A stretch of DNA of 36,667 nt from Thalassotalea_B sp049613795. Its GTDB lineage: Bacteria > Pseudomonadota > Gammaproteobacteria > Enterobacterales > Alteromonadaceae. Where the stretch lies: contig JBMZCX010000022.1 of assembly GCA_049613795.1 (NCBI GenBank), positions 1 through 36,667 of the forward strand, read 5' to 3'. The notes under the pieces are model-generated. The model searched no databases, was not told where the DNA came from, and saw nothing but the letters and a program-made list of their open reading frames with translations. This document shows, piece by piece, positions 16,001-23,965 of the stretch. The position numbers and the translations under genes are program-made. How positions within the stretch are numbered: the first letter of the stretch is position 1; every line of letters starts with the position of its first letter.

Positions 16001-17065
16001 GTGAATTTAAAAAACCTTATAAATAGTAAAGAACGTTTATTTTGGCTAATGCATACAGCAGGTTGGCTTGGGTTTGCTTTTGTTCATTATTTAAGTTCAT
16101 TGCTGCATGACTTACGTGATTTATTCATAATTATTATTTTTTTAAATGCGTATGCAGGGTGGATTCTTAGCATCCCATTACGCTATTTATATCAACGAAT
16201 TTGGAATTCATCGCCTTTAAGAATAGCGATCACAGTTATATTAGCGGCATATATAACGGGGCTTTTGTGGCAAATTATTAAGAACATTAATTATTGGGAA
16301 ATATATAAGCATGGTTATCGCCCTGAAGTGCTTATTTATTATCTGAAAAATTCATTTTTCTCATTCTCCATTATGCTGTGTTGGAGTGTGCTTTATTTTG
16401 GCACTAAGTATTACCAAATGCTGCAAACAGAAAAGCAGAATGTATTACTTGCAAATAATGTCGCTCATCAAGCACAACTAAAAATGCTGCGTTATCAACT
16501 TAACCCTCATTTTTTGTTTAATACCTTAAATGCTATTTCCACTTTAATATTGATTGAAGAAAATAAAACGGCCAACGGTATGGTCACCAAATTGAGTGAA
16601 TTTCTGCGCTATTCACTTGATAAAGACCCATTAAAACGCGTGACTTTAGAAAGCGAAATCGATGTGCTTCAACTTTACTTAGGTATTGAAAAAGTACGTT
16701 TTGAAGAACGTTTACAAATAAACGTTAATATAGAACCTGATTGTCGACAGGCATTAGTACCAAGTATGATCTTGCAGCCACTCGCTGAAAATTCAATAAA
16801 ATATGCAATTGCTAAACAAGAGCATGGCGGCACTATTACGGTGAGTGTTTCGCGTTTTGGTAACGATTTATTAATTGAATTAGCTGATGATGGCCCTGGA
16901 GCGACTATTGTTGATGGCACTATTTTTCGAGAAAAAGGGGTTGGTTTAGCAAATACTCGAGAAAGGCTGCAAGCACTTTATCGTGACAATTATTCATTGG
17001 TAATTGCCCCAAATACTCCAAATGGTGTTAAAGTTAATATCAGATTGCCTTTCGATAATGGATAA
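16001..17065 (+). CDS. LytS/YehU-type sensor histidine kinase
   Basis: This is a 354-aa inner-membrane kinase. About four hydrophobic segments cover residues 19-35, 41-60, 74-92 and 117-136, with no separate periplasmic sensor domain. A short coiled region leads to the His_kinase (PF06580) signature LRYQLNPHFLFNTLNAIS, with phosphoacceptor H170. A HATPase_c domain follows, with the N box (LQPLAENSIKYAI), G1 box (ELADDGPGA) and G2 box (GVGLANTRERL). The start is GTG 16001, since an in-frame stop lies 12 nt upstream; the first ATG would remove 16 residues. The response regulator gene begins 4 nt after its stop. The signal sensed is unknown. Confidence 0.92.
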   Translation: MNLKNLINSKERLFWLMHTAGWLGFAFVHYLSSLLHDLRDLFIIIIFLNAYAGWILSIPLRYLYQRIWNSSPLRIAITVILAAYITGLLWQIIKNINYWEIYKHGYRPEVLIYYLKNSFFSFSIMLCWSVLYFGTKYYQMLQTEKQNVLLANNVAHQAQLKMLRYQLNPHFLFNTLNAISTLILIEENKTANGMVTKLSEFLRYSLDKDPLKRVTLESEIDVLQLYLGIEKVRFEERLQINVNIEPDCRQALVPSMILQPLAENSIKYAIAKQEHGGTITVSVSRFGNDLLIELADDGPGATIVDGTIFREKGVGLANTRERLQALYRDNYSLVIAPNTPNGVKVNIRLPFDNG

Positions 17066-17069
17066 CGTA

Positions 17070-17894
17070 ATGAATAAAGTGTTATCAACAATTATTGTTG
17101 ATGATGAACCGCTTGCTCGTAAAGGCTTAGCGGTGCGTTTAGCTGAACATAGTGATATAAATATTATTACACAATGCAGTAATGGCAGAGAAGCCATTGA
17201 AGCGATTAAAGCATACCAACCTGATTTAATGTTTTTAGATATTCAAATGCCCGGACAAAACGGCTTTGAAGTGATGCAAAGTATTATTGACCAAGACTTA
17301 CCATTACCTATGGTGATTTTTGTAACGGCTTTTGATCAATATGCAGTACAAGCATTTGATGTTCACGCTCAAGACTATCTATTAAAACCCGCTGACGAAG
17401 CACGACTTAATCAATCATTAGATAAAATAAGAGAAAAGCTTCAAGGTCAACAAAATGCTGATCATAAATCTAAATTAGTTCGCTTAGTGAGCAATGTTAC
17501 GGGTAATGACTGTGAAAGTATTTTACAAGAGTTAGACTCGGATCAACCTGTTTCAATAAACAGCTATTCTGACATACTGGCAATAAAAGATGGTAGCGAA
17601 GTAAGCCGTGTTCCCACCCAAGACATTTTATGGATTGACGCTGCCGGTGATTATATGTGTGTTCATACCAGTGGAAACACTCACATCTTACGAAAAACAA
17701 TGAAGCAATTAGAAGAGATGCTTGATCCAAAGCTGTTTGTGCGCAGTCACCGTTCTACTATTGTTAATAAAAATTATATTGAAAAATTTTGTAGTCAGCT
17801 TAATGGTGAATACTTTTTAGTAATGAATAATGGTAAAGAATTGAAAGTAAGTCGTAGCTATAAAGATAAAGTTAAGCAAGCAGTGAGCGGGTAA
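17070..17894 (+). CDS. LytTR-family response regulator
   Basis: This is a 274-aa two-domain regulator paired with the upstream LytS-type kinase. The receiver domain (1-120) has the acidic pair DDEP (11-14), phosphoacceptor D57 in LMFLDIQMPG, and VTAFDQYAVQAFDVHAQDYL with the conserved Lys in LLKPADE. The LytTR DNA-binding domain at about 175-274 shows ILWIDAAGDYMCVHT, HILRKTMKQLEEML, FVRSHRSTIVNKNYI and LKVSRSYKDKVK. Start ATG 17070 has GGA 8 nt upstream. An in-frame ATG at 17058 overlaps the kinase gene and lacks a ribosome site. The neighbouring pfkA is convergent, so a link to it is only positional. Confidence 0.93.
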   Translation: MNKVLSTIIVDDEPLARKGLAVRLAEHSDINIITQCSNGREAIEAIKAYQPDLMFLDIQMPGQNGFEVMQSIIDQDLPLPMVIFVTAFDQYAVQAFDVHAQDYLLKPADEARLNQSLDKIREKLQGQQNADHKSKLVRLVSNVTGNDCESILQELDSDQPVSINSYSDILAIKDGSEVSRVPTQDILWIDAAGDYMCVHTSGNTHILRKTMKQLEEMLDPKLFVRSHRSTIVNKNYIEKFCSQLNGEYFLVMNNGKELKVSRSYKDKVKQAVSG

Positions 17895-17982
17895 AGTCTA
17901 CGAACCTAGGGCTTTACTGGCTAATATTTAAAGTAATTGACCGCTATTTAGGGGAGTTGATAATCTTCACCTAGCACCTAGC

Positions 17983-18990
17983 TTAAATTTGCGTTTGGTT
18001 AGTCACAGACAAAATATCTTTTTGTGCTTTGATTAATTGCGAGTTCACTTTTTTCTGATGTTTTACTGCTTCAATGAGTTCAATAAATACCACTGCATTA
18101 TTTTGCTCCCCGATCATCAAATGTGTTTTCTCTTCATTAATTGCTTGAACTGAGGCTACGCCAAGCTTAGTGGCAAGTAACCTGTCTTTGGCAACAGGAG
18201 AACCACCACGTTGGATGTAGCCCAGAATGCAAGGAGTACAGTCTATCCCTGTAATTTCTGTTAATTGTTGAGCTAAGCTTGAGCAGCCATCGGGCCATAA
18301 ATTTTCAGCGATCACTATTAGGTAACTGGCATGTCTATTGGTTTGTACGCGTTTAATATCTTCACTTAATTCCGTTAGCCTTGCGGTGGTATCGGCGCAA
18401 TCAAAGTTTTCAAAAGACAATATTTGCTCTGCTGCAGACGAAATACCGACATTAAATGTAATATGCCCGCTATTGCGGCCCATAAGTTCAACGATAAATA
18501 CCCGCTCAAATGCATCGGCGGTATCTCTAATTTTATCTATTGCTTCAATCGCGGTATTCACAGCGGTAGAAAAACCAATAGTAAAATCAGTATGATCAAT
18601 ATCGTTATCTATCGTCCCTGGAATGCCAATAACCTGACCTTGCCACAGGTGAGAAATTTCTATTAGGCCATTAAATGAACCATCACCGCCAATAACAATT
18701 AATGCGTCTATCTGATCTTTTTCTAACGATGCTACAGCTTGTTGAATACCTTGAGGTGTTAACATGGCAGGGCAGCGGGCACTTTTTAAAATAGTACCGC
18801 CGCGGCCGATAATACCATTAACATCAGTAAGACTAAGTGATTTTGATTCATTATGAATTAGCCCGTTATAACCATGAAAATAACCTGTAATATTAAAATT
18901 ATAATGGTGAGCGGTTAATACAACGGCACGAATGGCAGCGTTCATTCCTGGAGCGTCACCGCCACTGGTAAGTAAGGCTATGTTTTTCAT
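17983..18990 (-). CDS. pfkA: ATP-dependent 6-phosphofructokinase
   Basis: This cytosolic enzyme phosphorylates fructose 6-phosphate to fructose 1,6-bisphosphate. It has 335 aa, slightly longer than E. coli PfkA (320). The ATP site is LLTSGGDAPGMNAAIRA (7-23) and GGDGS (101-105). The catalytic PGTIDNDI has D128 as base. The substrate site is ELMGRNSGH, and LGYIQRGGSPVAKDR closes the active site. Gly at the GGDGS position and Gly in PGTIDND indicate ATP use rather than pyrophosphate, which would show GGDD and PKTIDND. The gene is monocistronic and converges with the response regulator. Presence next to an Entner-Doudoroff cluster is notable, since many relatives lack Pfk. Confidence 0.95.
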   Translation of the reverse strand: MKNIALLTSGGDAPGMNAAIRAVVLTAHHYNFNITGYFHGYNGLIHNESKSLSLTDVNGIIGRGGTILKSARCPAMLTPQGIQQAVASLEKDQIDALIVIGGDGSFNGLIEISHLWQGQVIGIPGTIDNDIDHTDFTIGFSTAVNTAIEAIDKIRDTADAFERVFIVELMGRNSGHITFNVGISSAAEQILSFENFDCADTTARLTELSEDIKRVQTNRHASYLIVIAENLWPDGCSSLAQQLTEITGIDCTPCILGYIQRGGSPVAKDRLLATKLGVASVQAINEEKTHLMIGEQNNAVVFIELIEAVKHQKKVNSQLIKAQKDILSVTNQTQI

Positions 18991-19084
18991 ACAATTGACT
19001 GTCTAAACTAGTTTTCTCTACTTTAAATGCTTTATGGTGATGGGTCTATTAAATATACTGTTTTTAAATGATTTTCTTTGGCAA

Positions 19085-19109
19085 TAAAAAAGGTAGCTTG
19101 CGCTACCTT
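19085..19109 (-). terminator. Rho-independent terminator of pykA
   Basis: AAGGTAGC (19090-19097) and GCTACCTT (19102-19109) form an 8-bp stem with a 4-nt loop. On the minus strand it is followed by a T-run (A-run at 19085-19091). It lies 47 nt beyond the pykA stop and isolates pykA from pfkA. Confidence 0.9.
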
Positions 19110-19155
19110 CTATCTATATTTATTCAAGCAAATACTGAATACGATTTAAGTATGG

Positions 19156-20601
19156 TTACTTAATTTTAGTGACTGTTAATACTTTAACTGTATTGGTTGC
19201 ACCAACCGTTTCCATCATATCGCCGTGGGTAAATATTACTTTATCGCCTTCAACTAATTCGGCTTTTGCAACGACAGCAGCAAGTACTTTTGCTGATAAA
19301 TCGTCATTGCTACACGAAGTCGAGTCGAAATAAATTGGGTATACACCGCGGTAAATTGCTGAGTTATTCAAGGTTTTTTGGTGACGAGACAATGAATAAA
19401 TAGGTAAACCAGAGGTAATACGTGACATTATTTTACTCGTATGACCTGACTCAGTTAATGAAATAATGGCTTTAACACCATCTAAGTGATTAGCAGCGTA
19501 CATTGCTGATAATGCAATAGTTTCAGACACTTCCGTAAAGGTCAGTTCCACTCTGTGGTTTGAAATATTAACTGAACGATGTGTTTCAGCACCAACACAT
19601 ACCGACGACATTGCTGTTACCGTTTCAACAGGGTATTTACCTGCTGCAGTTTCTGCTGACAACATAACGGCATCTGTGCCATCTAGTACGGCATTTGACA
19701 CATCCATAACTTCAGCACGAGTTGGCATTGGTTGCTCGATCATGGTTTCCATCATTTGCGTCGCTGTGATCACAACACGGTTTAACTGGCGGCTACGTGC
19801 AATAATATGTTTTTGTTTACCAACAAGCGCAGCGTCACCAATTTCAACGCCTAAATCGCCACGAGCTACCATTACAACATCTGACGCTAGAATAATATCG
19901 TCAAGCACTTTATCGTCATTAACCGCTTCAGCACGTTCAATTTTCGATACTAAACGGGCGTTACAGTTTGCTTCTTGTGCTAATAAACGAGCTTCACGCA
20001 TATCGGCAGCATCACGCGGGAATGATACCGCTAGAAAATCAACGTCAATTTTAGCGGCTACTTTAATGTCTTCTTTATCTTTAGCGGTAAGTGCAGGAGC
20101 AGTTAAACCACCACCTTGACGATTAATTCCCTTATTGTTTGATAATGGACCGCCAACGGTTACTTCGGTAAAAACAGAAGTGCCTTCAGTGCTTAATACT
20201 TTTAATTGAACGCGGCCATCATCTAATAATAAAATATCACCTGCATTTACATCGTTAGGTAATTCTTTATAGTCAATACCAACTCGTTCTTGGCAACCTT
20301 CACCTTTTGCTAAATTAGCGTCAAGTTCAAATTTATCACCAATAGTAAGCTTTATAGGGCCATTTTTAAACGTAGAAACACGAATTTTAGGGCCTTGTAA
20401 ATCACCTAATATTCCAACGTAAATACCAAGCTCTTGTGCAAGTTCTCGCACCATAGTGGCACGAGCAATATGATCTTCAGCAGAGCCGTGAGAAAAGTTT
20501 AGTCTTACCACATTAACACCAGCAGCTAATACTTGTTTAAGCGTGTTGCGGTCTTCTGTTGCGGGGCCTAAGGTGGCAACAATTTTCGTTCTTCTAGGCA
20601 T
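19156..20601 (-). CDS. pykA: Pyruvate kinase
   Basis: This enzyme converts phosphoenolpyruvate and ADP to pyruvate and ATP. It is 481 aa, matching the PykA (type II) length. Motifs include MPRRTKIVATLGPATED at the start, VVRLNFSHGSAEDH, GDLQGPKIRV, the Mg/K region SKIERAEAV, VMVARGDLGVEIG, and the signature TATQMMETMIEQPMPTRAE. Start ATG 20601 has AAGGA 6 nt upstream; a longer in-frame start at 20625 lacks one and adds eight non-family residues. The gene follows hexR on the same strand after 61 bp, an arrangement known in Shewanella, so expression may be coupled to hexR. An intrinsic terminator follows. Confidence 0.96.
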   Translation of the reverse strand: MPRRTKIVATLGPATEDRNTLKQVLAAGVNVVRLNFSHGSAEDHIARATMVRELAQELGIYVGILGDLQGPKIRVSTFKNGPIKLTIGDKFELDANLAKGEGCQERVGIDYKELPNDVNAGDILLLDDGRVQLKVLSTEGTSVFTEVTVGGPLSNNKGINRQGGGLTAPALTAKDKEDIKVAAKIDVDFLAVSFPRDAADMREARLLAQEANCNARLVSKIERAEAVNDDKVLDDIILASDVVMVARGDLGVEIGDAALVGKQKHIIARSRQLNRVVITATQMMETMIEQPMPTRAEVMDVSNAVLDGTDAVMLSAETAAGKYPVETVTAMSSVCVGAETHRSVNISNHRVELTFTEVSETIALSAMYAANHLDGVKAIISLTESGHTSKIMSRITSGLPIYSLSRHQKTLNNSAIYRGVYPIYFDSTSCSNDDLSAKVLAAVVAKAELVEGDKVIFTHGDMMETVGATNTVKVLTVTKIK

Positions 20602-20662
20602 TTTTATCCTTACAATTTCATTCAATAATTAAATGGGGAATAGGTACGTTGTTGTATGTGGA

Positions 20663-21511
20663 CTATTCTTTTCGCTCAAAGCGTGAGCTTCTTAAACTGT
20701 CTTTTACTTTTTTCAAATTATCTCTAAATTTCGTACCGCGTCTTAGCGTAAAGCCTGTCGCCAGAATATCAATAAGGGCAAGTTGGGCAATACGTGACGA
20801 CATTGGCATATATAAATCAGTGTCTTCTGCAACATCCACCGATAACACTATGCTACATTCTTTAGCCAGTGGTGTTCCTTCTGTCGTTATACCAATAACT
20901 GTGGCGTCGTTTTCTTTAGCAAGACTAGCCACTTCTACCAGCGACTTTGTTCGGCCAGTATGCGAAATAACCACTACTACATCACCTTGTCGACTATTAA
21001 TAGCACTCATACGTTGCATTAATATGTCATCAAAATAAACAACAGGGACGTTAAAACGGAAAAATTTATTTTGTGCGTCATGAGCAACAACAGCGGAAGC
21101 ACCTAAGCCAAAAAATGAAATTTTATTGGCTTGTGTTAATAAATCTACAGAGCGGTTAATTGTTGAAGTGTCTAAACTTTTACGTGCTAACTCAAGGTTA
21201 GCCATAGTTGATTCAAAAATTTTAGCGGTGTATTCGTCTGCTGAATCATTCTCATCAACATGACGGTTAACATAAGGCGTACCGTTGGCTAAGCTTTGTG
21301 CTAAATGTAGTTTAAAATCAGGGTAGCCTTTAGTGTCTAATCGACGGCAAAAGCGGTTAACTGTTGGCTCACTTATATTAGCTTGTTTAGCTAATGCCGC
21401 AATACTTGCATGAATTACGGTACCTGGCGAAGACAGTATTACTTCGGCAACTTTACGTTCAGATTTACTGAAAGTGTCTAGTTCATCTGCAATTTTTTCT
21501 AAAATATTCAT
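20663..21511 (-). CDS. hexR: HexR, RpiR-family regulator of central carbon metabolism
   Basis: This is a 282-aa DNA-binding protein. The N-terminal RpiR-type helix-turn-helix (about 1-77) has FSKSERKVAEVILSSP, IAALAKQANISEPTVNRFCR and GYPDFKLHLAQSLA. A C-terminal SIS domain (about 125-260) has FFGLGASAVVAHDAQNKFFR and VVVISHTGRTKSLVEVA, which bind the effector 2-keto-3-deoxy-6-phosphogluconate in the family. It lies divergent from zwf and upstream of pykA. The palindrome TGTAGTAAAATTACA occurs in the hexR-zwf gap and before gapA, which fits the known HexR operator. It should repress glucose catabolic genes until the effector accumulates. Confidence 0.95.
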   Translation of the reverse strand: MNILEKIADELDTFSKSERKVAEVILSSPGTVIHASIAALAKQANISEPTVNRFCRRLDTKGYPDFKLHLAQSLANGTPYVNRHVDENDSADEYTAKIFESTMANLELARKSLDTSTINRSVDLLTQANKISFFGLGASAVVAHDAQNKFFRFNVPVVYFDDILMQRMSAINSRQGDVVVVISHTGRTKSLVEVASLAKENDATVIGITTEGTPLAKECSIVLSVDVAEDTDLYMPMSSRIAQLALIDILATGFTLRRGTKFRDNLKKVKDSLRSSRFERKE

Positions 21512-21695
21512 CTGGTTTAGCCCTAGATCTTTTGTTTACTGTAATTTATTTTCTGCTTTAATAACAGCAAAAATGAAAATTTATTTCATAATTTTAGCAA
21601 ATATAAATCAAAATGGCATTTTTTTGCAAATCAATAATACTATATAATGCCATTAATTACCGTACAGGCTATATATAATAATTTACATTAATATA

Positions 21696-21710
21696 TGTAG
21701 TAAAATTACA
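21696..21710. promoter_or_regulatory. HexR operator upstream of zwf
   Basis: TGTAGTAAAATTACA matches the known HexR palindrome (TGTAAT, spacer, ATTACA) with one half-site deviation. The same 15 bases occur before gapA at 28627. The site ends 90 nt before the zwf start codon. Confidence 0.88.
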
Positions 21711-21757
21711 AAAAGTACTTTACTGAGAGTGAAACACGCGCTAAATTAGTGTGTAAA

Positions 21758-21772
21758 TGTAGTTTAATTTCA
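21758..21772. promoter_or_regulatory. Second, weaker HexR-like site upstream of zwf
   Basis: TGTAGTTTAATTTCA keeps the left half of the strong operator and differs by one base from ATTACA in the right half. It lies 48 bp centre-to-centre... downstream of the first site region and ends 28 nt before the zwf ATG. Two sites could bind cooperatively. Confidence 0.4.
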
Positions 21773-21800
21773 CTGCAAACTAAAATTGAGAAGTAATCTT

Positions 21801-23270
21801 ATGGAAAATTTTGATTATCAATCTGCAAGCGAGATTGTTATTTTCGGAGCTTTAGGTGATTTATCACGTAGAAAGCTATTACCAGCCTTATATCAATTAG
21901 ACTTAGCGGGTTTGCTAAACCCACAAAGCCGCATTGTAGGTGTTGCACGTCAGGAACAAACACTTGAAGCGTTTGACGCTTTTGTGATGGAAAACCTAAC
22001 GGAGTTTGTTAAAGAAGGGTTAGATCAAGCAACTACTGAACGTTTCAGATCTCGTTTAGTTTATCAACACCTCGACTTTAAAGAGATCACCGCATATCAC
22101 AATTTAGCTGATACATTAGCGAATGGCCACGATACACGTGTTTATTACTTTTCTACACCGCCAGCTATTTATGGTGATATTGGTAGTGGTTTAAATGAAG
22201 CTAAACTCATTACAGCGAAAGATCGTGTGGTAATGGAAAAACCTATTGGCCATTGTTTAGCGTCGTCTAAAGTCATTAATGACCATGTATCTAAATACTT
22301 TAGTGAAAAACAAATTTATCGTATCGATCACTATTTAGGCAAAGAAACTGTATTGAATTTATTAGTACTGCGTTTTGCTAACTCTCTATTTACCAATAAT
22401 TGGGATCGAAACTGTATTGATCATGTGCAAATTACCGTAGCAGAAAGTGTCGGTATAGAAGGGCGTTGGGGCTTTTATGATGAAGCAGGCCAAATGCGCG
22501 ACATGATTCAAAATCATTTATTACAAATACTATCTCTGTTAGCTATGGAACCACCAGCTGATTTAGGTGCCGACAGTATTCGAGATGAAAAGCTTAAAGT
22601 AATTCGCGCGTTAGTGCCTATTACACGTCAAAACGTACAAGAAAAAACGGTTCGTGGTCAATACGCAGATGGCTTTTTAAATGGTATACCTGTTCCTGGT
22701 TACTTGAATGAAGAAGGTGCAAACGAAAATAGCAATACCGAAACCTTTGTTGCTATAAAAGCTGAAATTGACAATTGGCGCTGGAAAGGCGTGCCGTTCT
22801 ATTTGAGAACTGGCAAGCGTATGCCCGCTAAACACAGTGAAATTGTCATTCACTTTAAGCAGCAACCTCATAATATTTTTAAAGACAGTTACGCTGATTT
22901 ACCATCCAATAAATTAACCATTCGTTTACAGCCAGACGAAGGTGTTGAATTACAAATGATGAATAAAATACCAGGTATTGCCTCTCAAATGAAAATACAT
23001 GAGAACAAGCTCGATTTAAGTTTTTCTAAAACGTACAAAGATACTCGCGTAGTAGACGCTTACGAGCGCTTAATGCTTGAAGTGATTAACGGTAATCAAT
23101 CGTTATTTGTTCGCCGCGACGAAGTAGAGGCGGCTTGGACATGGGCTGACGGCATTATTGAAGCATGGCAGCACAGCAGTGAGGCTCCAAAAGCGTACCC
23201 TGCAGGTTCATGGGGCCCGGTATCTTCAATTTCGTTAATTGCTCGCGACGACAGACAGTGGGTAGAATAA
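21801..23270 (+). CDS. zwf: Glucose-6-phosphate 1-dehydrogenase
   Basis: This enzyme oxidises glucose 6-phosphate to 6-phosphogluconolactone with NADP, the first step for both the Entner-Doudoroff and oxidative pentose phosphate routes. It has 489 aa, normal length. The nucleotide-binding motif GALGDLSRRK is at 16-25, EKPIG at 146-150 and the catalytic RIDHYLGKE at 174-182. Substrate-site residues follow in GRWGFYDEAGQMRDMIQNH, and FYLRTGKRMP is near residue 335. Start ATG 21801 has GAGAAG 7 nt upstream; an in-frame TTG at 21786 was rejected. It heads the operon zwf-pgl-edd-glk-eda under HexR control, and its stop overlaps the pgl start by one base. Confidence 0.97.
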   Translation: MENFDYQSASEIVIFGALGDLSRRKLLPALYQLDLAGLLNPQSRIVGVARQEQTLEAFDAFVMENLTEFVKEGLDQATTERFRSRLVYQHLDFKEITAYHNLADTLANGHDTRVYYFSTPPAIYGDIGSGLNEAKLITAKDRVVMEKPIGHCLASSKVINDHVSKYFSEKQIYRIDHYLGKETVLNLLVLRFANSLFTNNWDRNCIDHVQITVAESVGIEGRWGFYDEAGQMRDMIQNHLLQILSLLAMEPPADLGADSIRDEKLKVIRALVPITRQNVQEKTVRGQYADGFLNGIPVPGYLNEEGANENSNTETFVAIKAEIDNWRWKGVPFYLRTGKRMPAKHSEIVIHFKQQPHNIFKDSYADLPSNKLTIRLQPDEGVELQMMNKIPGIASQMKIHENKLDLSFSKTYKDTRVVDAYERLMLEVINGNQSLFVRRDEVEAAWTWADGIIEAWQHSSEAPKAYPAGSWGPVSSISLIARDDRQWVE

Positions 23271-23962
23271 TGTATCAAATTAATGACTTTTCACAGCGTG
23301 AACAACTCGATCAAGCACTTGCAAATAAAGTTGCCACGTTATTAACAACAGCGGTAAATACTAAAGGTAAAGCAAGCATTGCCGTATCAGGTGGCTCTAC
23401 ACCTAAAGGCTTTTTTACTGCGCTTTCACACATGGATTTACCGTGGAGTAATATTACCATTACGTTAGCGGATGAACGTTGGGTTGATTTTGACAGTGAC
23501 GCTAGTAACACCCGCTTAGTGCATGAAAACCTATTACAAAATAAGGCAGCTGCAGCGAAGTTTTTTCATTTAAAACAGGGGGCTGAATTATCGGCAGAAA
23601 CATTAGCTGATTTAAATATCGCCGCACAGTCAATATTACTTCCCCTCGACGTACTTATTTTAGGTATGGGGGAAGATGGGCATACCGCGTCTTTATTTCC
23701 TTGTAGTGAGCAAATTGATCAGTGTCTAGCAAGTGACACCGCTTCATTATTACGTGTGGTACCAAAAACAGCACCTAATGAACGCATCAGTTTTAGCTTT
23801 GCGTCATTAAAGCAAAGTGAAAATGTTTTTTTACATATCAGCGGCGCAGCTAAGAAAACGGTATTAAATAAAGCGCTAGCAGATACAAACATTAAAGAAA
23901 TGCCAATACGGGCATTTTTACAAGACCCTGAAATAAACACACAAGTGTTTTGGGCGGAGTAA
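23270..23962 (+). CDS. pgl: 6-phosphogluconolactonase (DevB/SOL type)
   Basis: This enzyme hydrolyses 6-phosphogluconolactone to 6-phosphogluconate. It has 230 aa, typical for the DevB family and unlike the beta-propeller E. coli Pgl. Motifs are IAVSGGSTPKGFF (about 38-50), LADERWVDFDSDASNTRLV (about 66-84), LILGMGEDGHTASLFP (about 127-142) and a C-terminal ISGAAKK. The ATG uses the last A of the zwf stop (TAATG), so translation is coupled. The edd gene begins 3 nt after its stop. Confidence 0.95.
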   Translation: MYQINDFSQREQLDQALANKVATLLTTAVNTKGKASIAVSGGSTPKGFFTALSHMDLPWSNITITLADERWVDFDSDASNTRLVHENLLQNKAAAAKFFHLKQGAELSAETLADLNIAAQSILLPLDVLILGMGEDGHTASLFPCSEQIDQCLASDTASLLRVVPKTAPNERISFSFASLKQSENVFLHISGAAKKTVLNKALADTNIKEMPIRAFLQDPEINTQVFWAE

Positions 23963-23965
23963 CTT

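Larger units (their letters stand above)
21540..21800. promoter_or_regulatory. Divergent hexR/zwf control region
   Basis: This is 261 AT-rich bases without a gene. It holds the strong HexR operator 21696-21710 and a weaker one at 21758-21772. TATAAT-like hexamers occur at about 21643-21648 and 21674-21679. A half-site-like TGTAATTTA at 21540 is closer to hexR and might serve autoregulation. Exact promoters are not resolved. Confidence 0.5.

Noticed and set aside
17983..18990. Pyrophosphate-dependent phosphofructokinase
   Set aside because: The protein has GGDGS and PGTIDND, the ATP-type residues, not the GGDD and PKTIDND pattern of PPi enzymes.
19676..20119. A 147-codon open frame on the plus strand
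   Set aside because: It is antisense to pyruvate kinase, Ser/Ala/Ile-rich, with no plausible start signal. It is a shadow of the conserved pykA reading frame.
20649..21038. A 129-codon plus-strand frame overlapping hexR
   Set aside because: It mirrors hexR codons and contains no recognisable motif; hexR is unambiguous on the other strand.
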